Assembly: GCF_019075875.1 (NCBI RefSeq)
Contig: NZ_JAHOOZ010000002.1
Location: forward strand, 248,001 to 312,000
Direction of reading: 5' to 3'
Length of the DNA stretch: 64,000 nucleotides
From: Novosphingobium sp. G106
GTDB taxonomy: Bacteria; Pseudomonadota; Alphaproteobacteria; Sphingomonadales; Sphingomonadaceae
This document shows, piece by piece, positions 8,101-17,483 of this stretch; the stretch's first letter is position 1; every line of letters begins with the position of its first letter. The notes beneath the pieces were generated by a model. The model ran no database searches and was not told the DNA's origin. It worked only from the letters and a program-made list of their open reading frames with translations. Both the position numbers and the translations under genes were made by a program.

Positions 8101-10977
8101 TTGAATTACACGGAACTTCAAGGTCACTATCACGCCTCGCGGCTCACCCTTGCGGGAACTGGGCAGGACGCCTTCACTCGTTCACTTAGTTCGGCTCGTG
8201 TCGAAATGAACCCACATCAGGTGGATGCGGCTTTGTTCGCCCTCAAGTCTCCCTTGTCCAAGGGCGTGTTACTTGCCGATGAGGTCGGCCTGGGCAAGAC
8301 CATCGAGGCGGGGCTTGTCATGTCACAGCGCTGGGCCGAGCAGCGGCAGCGCATTCTGCTTGTCGTGCCTGCATCGTTGCGCAAGCAATGGAGCCAGGAA
8401 CTTCACGAAAAATTCTCGCTGCGCAGCCGGATCCTCGAAGCGAAGACGTATAATGAACTGGTCAAGGCAGGTCATCGCCGTCCCTTCGAAATGGGCGGAA
8501 CGGTGACGATCGCCTCCTACGAATTCGCCGCGCGCAAGGCTGACGAGATCAGGGCTGCGAAGTGGGACCTCGTGATCTTCGACGAAGCCCATCGTCTACG
8601 CAATGTCTGGAACAAGGCGGGAGCGAAGGGTGCCAAGGCACTCAGGGCGGCAGTGGGCGACAGGTTCAAGATCCTGCTGACCGCGACCCCGCTGCAGAAC
8701 TCGTTGATGGAACTGTTTGGTCTCGTTTCGATGATCGACGAGATGCATTTCGGCGGCGAGAATGCCTTCCGCTCGCAATTCGTCGGCGCTGCAGCGACCC
8801 CGGCATCGCAGCAGCTTTTGCGCGATCGCCTGGTTCCGATCTGCCATCGAACCCTGCGCCGCCAGGTCCAGGAAGCCGGGCACATCAACTTCCGCAAGCG
8901 CCACGCGCGAACTTTCACCTTCGAGCCTTACGATAACGAGACCAGGCTCTACGAAATGCTGTCCGAATACCTGCAGGACCCGGACACCATCGCCTATGGC
9001 GGTCGCACAAATGCTCTCGTTGTATTGCAGGCCCGGAAGCAGCTTGGTTCCTCGACCTTTGCCACAGCACAGTATCTCGGCACTCTTCTCGAGCGCCTGC
9101 GCCGTGAGCAGGCCGCCTCGGTCGACATGACCGACGATCTCGAAGACGTTCTGGTCGATGAATCAGAAGCGATGGAGGATGAGGAAGGGGAGGGCGCTCC
9201 CCCAATCGATCCGGTCCGGCTTGCCGCCGAGATCGAGCTCGTGAGTGCGATGCGCGACCTCGCTGTTTCCATTGGCATCAACGCCAAGGGCGAAAAGCTT
9301 GTCCAAAACCTGCCCTCGGTGCTCGACGAGATTGAAAGTAAGGGCGGACGGCGGAAGGCCGTGATCTTTACAGAAAGCGTCCGGACCCAGCGTTATCTCG
9401 CTGCGCTATTGTCCGAACATGGCTATGCTGGGCAGGTCGCGCTGATGAATGGGTCGAACGCCGATCCCGAGAGCCGAGCCATCTATGATGAATGGAAAAC
9501 CCGTCACGCGGGAACCGACCGCATTTCCGGATCGCGCACGGCCGACATGAAGGCGGCGATCGTCGAGGCCTTCAAGGGCGAGGACAAGGCCATCCTCATC
9601 GCCACCGAAAGTGGTGCTGAAGGCATCAACCTGCAATTCTGCTCTCTCCTGATCAACTACGACTTGCCGTGGAACCCGCAGAGGGTCGAGCAGCGGATCG
9701 GTCGTTGCCACCGCTATGGCCAGCTGGTCGATGTCACCGTGGTCAACATGCTGAACCTCAAGAACCGGGCCGAGGCGCGGATACACGAGCTTCTGGAAAA
9801 GAAGCTGCACCTGTTCGAAGGCGTTTTCGGTGCCTCCGATGACGTGCTGGGCATCCTTTCCGACGGGATCGACTTCGAGCGTGAGGTGCTACGCATCGTC
9901 CAAACCTGCCGCAGCGCCGAAGAGGCCGACCGCGAATTCGATGAGCTGACCGCACGCATCCAGGACAGTATCGACGCTGATGTCGAAGCTACTCGGGCCA
10001 AGGTGCTCGAAAACATGGATGCCGATGTCGTGGCTAAGCTGCATCGGCGCGAGCAGGACATTGCCAACATCCTGCCGGATTTCGAACGTCGCCTGCTGAT
10101 GGTCGCGCACGCTGAGCTGCCCGATGCGCAGTTCCCAACGCCTGATGCTCAGATGTTCGATCATGCCGGCCAGCGCTGGACCACACGATGGAAGGACGCC
10201 GACGCGCAGGACTGGCAGTTCCTGCGAGTCAATGACGGGCTGGGAGCAGAACTGGTCGAGCGGGCCCGCGCGCGCGATCATGCCATCACGAACGAAGCGA
10301 TCGTGCTCGATCCCGACGCCTACCCCTACGCGGGCAAGCTCAGCGGCATCCCAGACCTTGCCGGGCAATCTGGGTGGCTGCGGGTGGTCCGCGCAACGAT
10401 GCCGGTGGCCGAGGCCCCGCGTGAGGAGCTGATCGTCGTGGCCGAGACCGATGCCGGGGAGGTCATCCCCTCGATTATCGGGGATAGGTTGCTAATGGCT
10501 CCCGCGGTGTCTGAAGGTGCGGCCACGCTGGTCGTTCCCGATGCCCGCCTTGCCTCGCTGGCCGACGAGGCTTTCGGCGAATTCTCCAGCCGCGTGAAGG
10601 AGGAGAACTATCGGTGGCTGCTCGAGGAGGAAGAGCGACTGTCTCGCTACGCCCGCGACATGGAGATCGAGACCCAGGCACGGATCGCCGCGTTGGACGA
10701 GGAAATCAAGGAACTCGACAAGGCCAAGCTGTCGCCGCACCTGGCAATGGACGAGAAACTCAAGCTGATGCGCGCGGTGCGCGACAAACAGGCCGAGCGC
10801 GACGATCTGGTCTTCAGCCAGCACGAGGCCAAGAAGGTCGTGCGCAAGCAGGTTGGCGATAAGCTGGACGAGATGGCCGCCTTGCTTAGCCAGGAGCCGA
10901 CCATGGCGGTGCAGTTTACTCTGCGCTGGACCGTACGCTCCGGTGCGCTTGCCGCCTATGGGGCAGAGGCGGCTTGA
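8101..10977 (+). CDS. SNF2-family DNA translocase/helicase
   Basis: A 958-residue Swi2/Snf2 ATPase. Walker A is GLGKT at 63-67 (LADEVGLGKTIEAG), the Walker B DEAH box is at 161-164, motif III is TATPLQN, and the C-terminal RecA lobe ends with motif VI (RVEQRIGRCHRYGQ). A long tail follows, with a coiled coil at about residues 840-930. It resembles RapA/DrmD-type bacterial Snf2 proteins. It starts at TTG 8101, 35 bases after the M15-like gene. SNF2 proteins translocate on duplex DNA and remodel bound proteins. In defence loci (DISARM DrmD, for example) they act beside methylases, which fits the downstream Mod/Res genes. No nuclease domain is apparent. Confidence 0.9.
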   Translation: MNYTELQGHYHASRLTLAGTGQDAFTRSLSSARVEMNPHQVDAALFALKSPLSKGVLLADEVGLGKTIEAGLVMSQRWAEQRQRILLVVPASLRKQWSQELHEKFSLRSRILEAKTYNELVKAGHRRPFEMGGTVTIASYEFAARKADEIRAAKWDLVIFDEAHRLRNVWNKAGAKGAKALRAAVGDRFKILLTATPLQNSLMELFGLVSMIDEMHFGGENAFRSQFVGAAATPASQQLLRDRLVPICHRTLRRQVQEAGHINFRKRHARTFTFEPYDNETRLYEMLSEYLQDPDTIAYGGRTNALVVLQARKQLGSSTFATAQYLGTLLERLRREQAASVDMTDDLEDVLVDESEAMEDEEGEGAPPIDPVRLAAEIELVSAMRDLAVSIGINAKGEKLVQNLPSVLDEIESKGGRRKAVIFTESVRTQRYLAALLSEHGYAGQVALMNGSNADPESRAIYDEWKTRHAGTDRISGSRTADMKAAIVEAFKGEDKAILIATESGAEGINLQFCSLLINYDLPWNPQRVEQRIGRCHRYGQLVDVTVVNMLNLKNRAEARIHELLEKKLHLFEGVFGASDDVLGILSDGIDFEREVLRIVQTCRSAEEADREFDELTARIQDSIDADVEATRAKVLENMDADVVAKLHRREQDIANILPDFERRLLMVAHAELPDAQFPTPDAQMFDHAGQRWTTRWKDADAQDWQFLRVNDGLGAELVERARARDHAITNEAIVLDPDAYPYAGKLSGIPDLAGQSGWLRVVRATMPVAEAPREELIVVAETDAGEVIPSIIGDRLLMAPAVSEGAATLVVPDARLASLADEAFGEFSSRVKEENYRWLLEEEERLSRYARDMEIETQARIAALDEEIKELDKAKLSPHLAMDEKLKLMRAVRDKQAERDDLVFSQHEAKKVVRKQVGDKLDEMAALLSQEPTMAVQFTLRWTVRSGALAAYGAEAA

Positions 10978-10981
10978 GCGC

Positions 10982-11884
10982 ATGTTTCCGGAGTTCGGCC
11001 AAGCTCCGCTTTCCCTCGATATCGACCTCGATTCTTACGAAGGATCGTGGACCCACGTCGCAGCCTTCCGGGGCGGATCGGGCTGGCTACATGTCGCGCG
11101 GGCGACGATTCAGAGCGAGCACGACATGCTCCGCGCCGACCTCATCGCGGCCTGTGACCACCAGGGGAGTGCCATTCCGTCTTGGCGAGCGATGCATTTG
11201 ACAGAGTGCGTATGGTCGCGGCTCGAGCCCTGTTTTGACGAGCCACCGGCTATCCTTGATGACTTGCTGTGCGAGGAGGAGGGGAGCTTTTATGCACGCT
11301 GGCAGCGCGAGACGAACGCTGAGCTTGCGTTGCTGTTTGACCGGGCGCAGCGACGGATCGAAGTGCTGGAGGCAAATGCGACGGCGCGGACCCGCGCCGT
11401 CGAGCGCCAGATTTCCGATCTGCGCCGCCGTCGCCGGATGCCCGAATGTTCGATCGAGGCACGGATCGCACTGGGGGCGGTAATCGCTGATCTCGAGTCC
11501 GAGAGCGACGCAGCAGCGGCGAGCCTTGCCGACCAGCGTACGATGCTGCGCCGTCAGGCTGACGCGGCGGAGGAAGCGCTGTGGCAGCGCACCGACTTGC
11601 TGATCGAAATTGAGCCACGTATTACCGTGCGGTGGCGAGCCGCGAGCAATAAGCAGGAACGGCGCCCTTCGCGCATATGGCGGCAGGGAGAATACTACAC
11701 TAGCGCTGCACCTTATGAAGGCGTCGAGGACCGCGAAAAGCCAGAGGAAGTCTTGACGCGGTTCGCCGCCGCCTTGCAAGCCAACGCTGAAAAAGCCGAT
11801 GCGGAACGCGCGGCGCGTGAAACCCAGAAGGTCAGCCACGCTCGCGCGCCGGCGCTGCCAAAACATTCCCCCCGTCTTGCGTAA
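10982..11884 (+). CDS. Unknown protein with coiled coil, partner of SNF2 gene
   Basis: A 300-residue protein with no family I recognise. Residues 1-110 look globular (SLDIDLDSYEGSWTHVAAF). Residues about 115-215 are charged and heptad-like, predicting a coiled coil, and a conserved-looking basic patch follows (WRAASNKQERRPSRIWRQG). The ATG at 10982 is 4 bases after the SNF2 stop, so it is tightly coupled and probably a dedicated partner. No catalytic signature is visible. It overlaps the next open frame by up to 86 bases depending on that start. Confidence 0.65.
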   Translation: MFPEFGQAPLSLDIDLDSYEGSWTHVAAFRGGSGWLHVARATIQSEHDMLRADLIAACDHQGSAIPSWRAMHLTECVWSRLEPCFDEPPAILDDLLCEEEGSFYARWQRETNAELALLFDRAQRRIEVLEANATARTRAVERQISDLRRRRRMPECSIEARIALGAVIADLESESDAAAASLADQRTMLRRQADAAEEALWQRTDLLIEIEPRITVRWRAASNKQERRPSRIWRQGEYYTSAAPYEGVEDREKPEEVLTRFAAALQANAEKADAERAARETQKVSHARAPALPKHSPRLA

Positions 11885-12617
11885 ACTGCCAAGTCTTGCG
11901 CCGGCGCGTTGTGAGAATGCGTCCGAGAGGGAACTCTCCGTTACCGAGCTCTGGCGACAGGACGAAAAATTACGTGAGAATGTTCTGGTCCGCCGCGAAA
12001 GGCTTGAGGCCAAGGCGAGACGGTTGCGTGATGCACTCGCGAAGACTGGTTCGCATCCGCGTTGGCGCGAGCAGGCTGAGGCGAAACTTGGCCGGATCGA
12101 GCGTGGCATCGCCGAAATCGACAATCGCCTTGAAAGCCAAGGGCCCGCTCGCAGTGGCGAGGAGGTCCAATCGACCTTGGATCTTCCCACGCTAGAGACA
12201 TCGGAATGCAATGGGGGGCGCTCGGCACCGTCGTCCGAACTGGAACTCGAACGAACAATGCTTGCGGCGAAGCTCGAGGACCTGGTCGAACGGGGACGCA
12301 AGTTGTTGCCCGGTTCACCTAAGACCCAGCGCAACCAAGATGAGCGTGTCGAGCTGGAACGCCGGATCGCCCGGCTCGATCGTGGCATTGCCAAGGGCGG
12401 GCTTTTTGCCGCCGAGGGGCGCAACTGGACCGCGATCGAGACCGACATCTTGCGCAAACTCTGGCTCGAGGGCTGTTCCGCGAGTGAGATCGCTCAGCGG
12501 ATTGGTCATGTCAGCCGAAATGCCGTGATCAGCAAGGCTAAGCGCCTGGAGCTACCGATCCGGGCACAATCAGACCTGCCGCCACGACAAACAAGCGAAG
12601 ACGAATTAACAGGCTGA
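11799..12617 (+). CDS. Coiled-coil protein with C-terminal GcrA-like HTH
   Basis: Up to 272 residues. The middle is rich in Glu/Arg heptads (about 50-200). The C-terminus, around residues 205-250, reads NWTAIETDILRKLWLEGCSA then SEIAQRIGHVSRNAVISKAK. This matches the DNA-binding region of alphaproteobacterial GcrA, the cell-cycle regulator that works with sigma-70 and responds to GANTC methylation. The start is uncertain: ATG 11799 overlaps the preceding gene by 86 bases, while TTG 11877 overlaps by 8. It ends 2 bases before mod. A GcrA-type reader fused to a coiled coil beside a methyltransferase suggests recognition of modified or unmodified sites, but this is inference. Confidence 0.65.
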   Translation: MRNARRVKPRRSATLARRRCQNIPPVLRKLPSLAPARCENASERELSVTELWRQDEKLRENVLVRRERLEAKARRLRDALAKTGSHPRWREQAEAKLGRIERGIAEIDNRLESQGPARSGEEVQSTLDLPTLETSECNGGRSAPSSELELERTMLAAKLEDLVERGRKLLPGSPKTQRNQDERVELERRIARLDRGIAKGGLFAAEGRNWTAIETDILRKLWLEGCSASEIAQRIGHVSRNAVISKAKRLELPIRAQSDLPPRQTSEDELTG

Positions 12618-12619
12618 CC

Positions 12620-14302
12620 ATGACCAAAAAGACCCGCCTCGAACTCACCTGGCCCGGCAAGGAAAACCGCCCGGCTCTGGAGCCGCGCATCCTGATCGAG
12701 CATCCAGAAATGTCGTATCACGCGGCCGAGCGTCGCAAGGGCGACCGCTTCGACAATCTGCTGATCAAGGGGGACAACCTGCTGGCGCTGAAGGCGCTGG
12801 AGGCGGACTACGCAGGGCGAGTGAAGTGCGTGTTCATCGATCCGCCCTACAACACCGGCTCGGCGTTCACCCATTACGACGACGGGCTGGAGCATTCGCT
12901 GTGGTTGTCGCTGATGCGCGACCGACTCGAATGCATCCACCGGCTGCTGGCCGACGACGGTTCGCTGTGGGTAACGCTCGACGACAACGAGGCGCATTAT
13001 TTCAAGGTGATGGCCGATGAAGTGTTTGGGCGGAAAAACTTCATAATTGATGTTTGTTGGCAGAAGCGAGATGGTCCTCCCAATGACAGGAAGATCGGAT
13101 CAATTAGTGATCATATTTTAGTTTGGAGCAAGTCATCGGATTTATTGGGCAAGAAGACCAAGGCTGAAGAGTCTTTCAATTTGATGGCAAGGACGGAAAA
13201 GGCGGATGCCCAGTATCAGGTCTTTGCTGAGCCCGATGGTCCAGACGAGCGCGGGCCGTTCCGCAAGATCGATACCACCGCCAATGGAAAAGGCGGTAGG
13301 TTTGTTCAGAGCCTATATTATGGCATAGTAAATCCCTATACGGGTGAAGAAGTTTGGCCTCGCGATGGAACGTGTTGGCGCCACAAAAAAGAAGAGATGG
13401 AGCGCTTGCAAAGTGAGAGTCGCTTATTTTGGGGAGCAAAAGGCACGGCACGAACGCCGATGCGGAAGCTTTTTAAGACAGAGGCAAAGCAAGGTATGTC
13501 GGCTCCATCGATTTGGGCTGATGTGGGCCTAAATCAGCACGCTTCGTCAGAGATGGAAGGGCTGTTTGGGCAAAAAGCTGCGTTTGAGACGCCTAAGCCT
13601 GAGTTCTTGCTGAATCGCATCATTCACATCGCCACCAATCCTGACGACCTCGTGCTCGATTCTTTCGCCGGTTCTGGCACCACCGGTGCGGTCGCGCACA
13701 AGATGGGCCGTCGCTGGATCATGATTGAGATCGGGGAACATGCCGAGACCCATATTGTGCCACGCCTGAAGAAGGTGATCGACGGAAAGGACCAGGGTGG
13801 CGTTTCTAAGGCGGTTGACTGGAAGGGAGGAGGAGGGTTCCGTTACTTAACCCTCGCGCCTTCGTTACTGGCGAAAGATGCCTGGGGCAACTGGGTGATC
13901 GATAAGGTCTACAACCCCGAGATGCTGGCTGAGGCCATGTGCAAGCATCTGGGCTTTGACTACGCACCGAGCCAAGAAGAAGGGGAATGGTGGCGCCACG
14001 GGCAGTCGAGCGAAAGCGATTTTCTCTACGTAACCACACAAAGCCTGACGCATGAGGCGCTCAAGCTGCTGTCCGAAGCCGTGGGGTCGGATCGGACCCT
14101 GCTGGTCTGCGCTCGCGCTTTTGCCGGGCAGGTTGACCAGTTCCCCAACCTGATGGCGAAGAAGATCCCTTCCACCATCCTCTCATCGTGTGAATGGGGC
14201 AAAGACGATTATTCGCTGAGTGTCGTCAATTTACCGCAGGCCCAGGAGGCCACGCCCGATTTTGGCCCGTTGTTCGCGAACGAGGAGGCAGCCGATGCAT
14301 AG
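12620..14302 (+). CDS. mod: Type III-like DNA adenine methyltransferase (Mod)
   Basis: A 560-residue beta-class amino-methyltransferase. The catalytic DPPY is at 74-77 ([11 protein letters not shown]). The SAM-binding FAGSGTT is at 349-355, after the target recognition region, the order of type III Mod subunits. It would methylate adenine at a specific site and protect the host. The stretch from about 13035 to 13610 (residues 140-330, target recognition domain) is visibly poorer in G+C than both flanks, with runs such as TCATATTTTAG, pointing to domain swapping by recombination. The stop overlaps the res ATG by 8 bases. Neighbours make it part of an enlarged restriction system rather than a plain two-gene one. 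Confidence 0.9.
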   Translation: MTKKTRLELTWPGKENRPALEPRILIEHPEMSYHAAERRKGDRFDNLLIKGDNLLALKALEADYAGRVKCVFIDPPYNTGSAFTHYDDGLEHSLWLSLMRDRLECIHRLLADDGSLWVTLDDNEAHYFKVMADEVFGRKNFIIDVCWQKRDGPPNDRKIGSISDHILVWSKSSDLLGKKTKAEESFNLMARTEKADAQYQVFAEPDGPDERGPFRKIDTTANGKGGRFVQSLYYGIVNPYTGEEVWPRDGTCWRHKKEEMERLQSESRLFWGAKGTARTPMRKLFKTEAKQGMSAPSIWADVGLNQHASSEMEGLFGQKAAFETPKPEFLLNRIIHIATNPDDLVLDSFAGSGTTGAVAHKMGRRWIMIEIGEHAETHIVPRLKKVIDGKDQGGVSKAVDWKGGGGFRYLTLAPSLLAKDAWGNWVIDKVYNPEMLAEAMCKHLGFDYAPSQEEGEWWRHGQSSESDFLYVTTQSLTHEALKLLSEAVGSDRTLLVCARAFAGQVDQFPNLMAKKIPSTILSSCEWGKDDYSLSVVNLPQAQEATPDFGPLFANEEAADA

Positions 14303-16985
14303 CCCGGCTCCTACCATGCTCACGGCAAACCAGCGCTTGCAGCGCAACGTCACACAGCGGCTATCATTGCGCCGGCCGCAGGAAGAAGCGCTGGCTGTGC
14401 TGGCGGACGTCGCAGACCGCATCGACTGGCGCGGCGAGGTCGATCCGGTCGCGCTTCTGGCGGACGTTCGCGGTAGCTATCCCTCGGTAGAAGGCTTCGA
14501 GCGCGACTTCCCCTCGCTCTGTTTCGCGCTCGCCACCGGGGTTGGCAAGACCCGCCTGATGGGGGCGTTCATCGCCTATCTCCACCTCACGGGCCGCTCG
14601 AATAATTTTTTCGTGCTAGCTCCCAACACGACGATCTACGACAAGCTAATCGCCGATTTTCGGATGCAGTCGTCGCCGAAGTATGTGTTCAAGGGCATCG
14701 GCGAATTCGCCCAGAACCCGCCCACCATCGTCACCGGCGAAAACTGGGAAAACGCTCGCGGCGGGCTAGGATTGGCCGACGTAGTGATCAACATCTTCAA
14801 CGTCGACAAGATCAACAAGGAAAAGGGCCGCATCCGCTCGTTCCGCGAGACCCTGGGGGAAAGCTACTTCGATCATCTCGCCAGCCAACCCGATCTCGTC
14901 ATGCTGATGGACGAGGCGCACCGCTATCGCGCCAAGGCAGCAGCGAATGCGGTCTATGAGCTGAAGCCCCGGCTGGGATTGGAGTTGACCGCGACCCCCA
15001 AGACCGTGGGCGCCTCTCCCAAGGACTTCCGCAATGTGATCTACCGCTATGGCTTGGGCGAGGCGATGGCGGATGGATTCGTCAAGGAACCGGCCGTGGC
15101 GACGCGCGCCAACTTCAAGCGCAGCGATTATGACGATGATCAGCTCGAGACGATCATGCTGGAAGACGGCGTGACCTATCACGAGCAGGTTCGCGTGGAG
15201 CTGGAGCTCTACAGCCGCCAGACCGGCGCGCCGCTTGTCCACCCGTTTATGCTCGTGGTTGCGAAGGATACTGCCCATGCTGCCGCGCTGCGCACCCAGA
15301 TCGAGGGTGAGGGCTTCTTCGGCGGTGCCTATCGCGGCAAGGTGGCAGAGGTCCACTCCAACCAGACCGGAGAGGAATCGAACGAGGCCATGGCTCGGCT
15401 AGTCGGCCTGGAGCACGACGCGCAGACCGACATCGTCATTCACGTCAACAAGCTGAAAGAAGGCTGGGACGTCACCAACCTCTATACCATCGTTCCGCTG
15501 CGAGCCTCTGCCTCGGACATCCTGACCGAGCAGACACTGGGGCGCGGTCTGCGTCTGCCCTATGGCAAGCGGACCGGTAACGAGATGGTCGATACGCTGA
15601 CGGTGATTGCCCACGACCGCTTCGATGCGGTGATCGAAGAGGCGAAGAAGCCCGGCTCCATCGTCGCCATGAAAGCGCTGACGATCGGGGAAGGCGCCGA
15701 CATCACGCCCGGCCGCCGTGAGGTGGTGACTGTGCCGAGCGAAACCGAGCTGCGCTACACTCTCCAGCCCTTGCCGAATGGCGGCAAAGTCGAGGATGGC
15801 GGGCGCGCCATCTATGCTCCGCCGACGCCTGAGCAGGCCGCCATCGCCAGCACGGCTCTTGAACTGATACGCGACAAGTTCGAACGCAGCCTGCCTGGCG
15901 GCCTTGCCGATTTGCGCAAGCCCGAGGTTCAGGCCGAGATCGCCGCTGACGTCACCCGCGCGACGGCGGCAGCGCAGGGAACGCTAGAGGGCATTCTGCC
16001 CCAAGCAGACGTCTCGGCGCTCGTCGCGGAGATCGCGGTCTCACTGGCCGATAGTGCGATCGAAATCCCGGAAATCGTCGTGCTGCCGAGCCGCGAGGTC
16101 AATTTCTGGTTCGAGCCATTTGACCTGACCGGGCTCGACGCCATTCGTTTCCGCCCGAGCGGCGACACGATCCTCGTCCGCAATCTACGCACCGATGCGC
16201 AGCGCGAAATGGCACGCGGTAAAGAAGGTGCGCGCGAAGCCCGTATGGAGAATTATGTCATCCGCCACCTGATCGGCCTGCCGGAGATTGACTACGACAG
16301 CCAGGCAGATGAACTCTACAAACTCTCCGGACAGGTCATCGCACATTTGCGCTCCTACCTGGATAGCGACGAGGCGGTGGAGGCTGTGGCGCTGGAGCAT
16401 GGGCGCAAGCTGGCCGACTTCATCTTCGAACAGATGCGCCGCCACTATCGCGAAACGCCTGTCGATTACCGCGCCCGCCGGGTACGTTCCTTCAAGGTGC
16501 TGCGACCGCAGCAGTTTGGCTACGATCCAACGCGGGTCCTGCCGCTCGACCAGCAGGCGCAGCCGCTCTCGGCGACACCGGGGTTTGTCTTCACAGGATC
16601 GCGCAAATCACCCTACCGCTTCCACAAGTTCGACAGCGATCCTGAACGACGCTTCGCCGCCCTGATCGATAGCGACCGGTTCCCCGGCGTGATCAGGTGG
16701 CTGCGCCCGGCACCCGGCCAGTTCGACATCGAGTATCACGGCGGCCGCCGCTATGAGCCAGATTTTGTGGTCGAGTGCGAAACCGCCAAGCTGATCGTCG
16801 AGATCAAGGCGGAAAGCGAACTGAGCGATGCGGTCGTTCAGGAAAAGGCTCGTGCCGCCCGTACATGGGTCGAACACGCCAATGCTTTCGCGGGGGAGGG
16901 CGACGGCAAGCCTTGGAGCTACGTGCTGCTCGGCGATGGCGCCGTGTCGCAAAGCCTGACGCTGCCGGCACTGTTGCCGGTGTAA
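14295..16985 (+). CDS. res: Type III-like restriction helicase-nuclease (Res)
   Basis: An 896-residue superfamily 2 DEAD/DEAH helicase fused to a nuclease. Walker A is TGVGKT (81-86), the DEAH box is at 206-209 (MLMDEAHRY), motif III is ELTATPK, and the late helicase motif is [15 protein letters not shown]. The C-terminal PD-(D/E)XK core has D823 (PDFVVE) and E836-I-K838. This is the plan of type III Res subunits, which translocate and cleave between unmethylated sites together with Mod. The start at ATG 14295 overlaps the mod stop; the longer frame from 14220 would run inside mod. A diverged second copy of its last 140 bases lies at 24341-24480. Confidence 0.9.
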   Translation: MHSPAPTMLTANQRLQRNVTQRLSLRRPQEEALAVLADVADRIDWRGEVDPVALLADVRGSYPSVEGFERDFPSLCFALATGVGKTRLMGAFIAYLHLTGRSNNFFVLAPNTTIYDKLIADFRMQSSPKYVFKGIGEFAQNPPTIVTGENWENARGGLGLADVVINIFNVDKINKEKGRIRSFRETLGESYFDHLASQPDLVMLMDEAHRYRAKAAANAVYELKPRLGLELTATPKTVGASPKDFRNVIYRYGLGEAMADGFVKEPAVATRANFKRSDYDDDQLETIMLEDGVTYHEQVRVELELYSRQTGAPLVHPFMLVVAKDTAHAAALRTQIEGEGFFGGAYRGKVAEVHSNQTGEESNEAMARLVGLEHDAQTDIVIHVNKLKEGWDVTNLYTIVPLRASASDILTEQTLGRGLRLPYGKRTGNEMVDTLTVIAHDRFDAVIEEAKKPGSIVAMKALTIGEGADITPGRREVVTVPSETELRYTLQPLPNGGKVEDGGRAIYAPPTPEQAAIASTALELIRDKFERSLPGGLADLRKPEVQAEIAADVTRATAAAQGTLEGILPQADVSALVAEIAVSLADSAIEIPEIVVLPSREVNFWFEPFDLTGLDAIRFRPSGDTILVRNLRTDAQREMARGKEGAREARMENYVIRHLIGLPEIDYDSQADELYKLSGQVIAHLRSYLDSDEAVEAVALEHGRKLADFIFEQMRRHYRETPVDYRARRVRSFKVLRPQQFGYDPTRVLPLDQQAQPLSATPGFVFTGSRKSPYRFHKFDSDPERRFAALIDSDRFPGVIRWLRPAPGQFDIEYHGGRRYEPDFVVECETAKLIVEIKAESELSDAVVQEKARAARTWVEHANAFAGEGDGKPWSYVLLGDGAVSQSLTLPALLPV

Positions 16986-17126
16986 AGGATTTTCGGCTGA
17001 GGACGTGAGCTTCACGGACGCTGACGTTTGCGCTGGTCAAATCCAAGCTCTTGGAATTGGACACAATATCGGTAGGCGCGCCTTCGCCTCGTGAATGAGT
17101 TGGTTTGGGCGGCTTGAGAGGGACAG

Positions 17127-17335
17127 AGCAGCCCGCGCTTGATGCTGCTCTACCCGTCGCCTCCGGACATGGAGAGCGAGATCTTGCGCAGTTTCGGCAT
17201 TGATGGTTTTCGCGAAATGATGTCGATCGCACGGCTTGACGTGGCGTGTGATAGAGAGTCAGCACAGCAACGCCTGTTGGACCTATTTTGCAAGATACTG
17301 GGCATCGTTGCAGCCAAACCGGTCGAAAATTAATT
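17127..17335 (+). pseudogene. Remnant of an mcrC 3' end
   Basis: Reading frame ending in TAA at 17333-17335. Its text PRLMLLYPSPPDMES then RSFGIDGFREMMSIARLDV matches the last 60 residues of the intact McrC at 42436-43773, which reads PRLMLLYPTRPNGES and RSFGIDGGREMLGVAKVDV. No start codon or nuclease core is present. It is therefore debris of a second mcrBC locus that once stood here, stranded between res and the AddB-like gene. Confidence 0.8.
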
Positions 17336-17400
17336 TGTTTCGGTAATTTGCATTTCATTACCAGACCGCCGTGCATGGCTGGGGCGGGCGGCATCTCGGT

Positions 17401-17418
17401 GCGACCGGAATTGTCGCA
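17401..17418 (+). promoter_or_regulatory. WYL-regulon operator, site 3 (AddB/AddA operon)
   Basis: Taken with the preceding T at 17400, TGCGACCGGAATTGTCGCA has perfect six-base arms (TGCGAC/GTCGCA) around a 7-base spacer. It matches site 2 except for one central base and lies about 65 bases upstream of the AddB-like gene. Confidence 0.7.
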
Positions 17419-17483
17419 AAACGGTCCCATAGGGTGAGTGAAGGAGTAGGCCGAAAAGCTTGCGAATTTCAGTAGGAAAGGGG

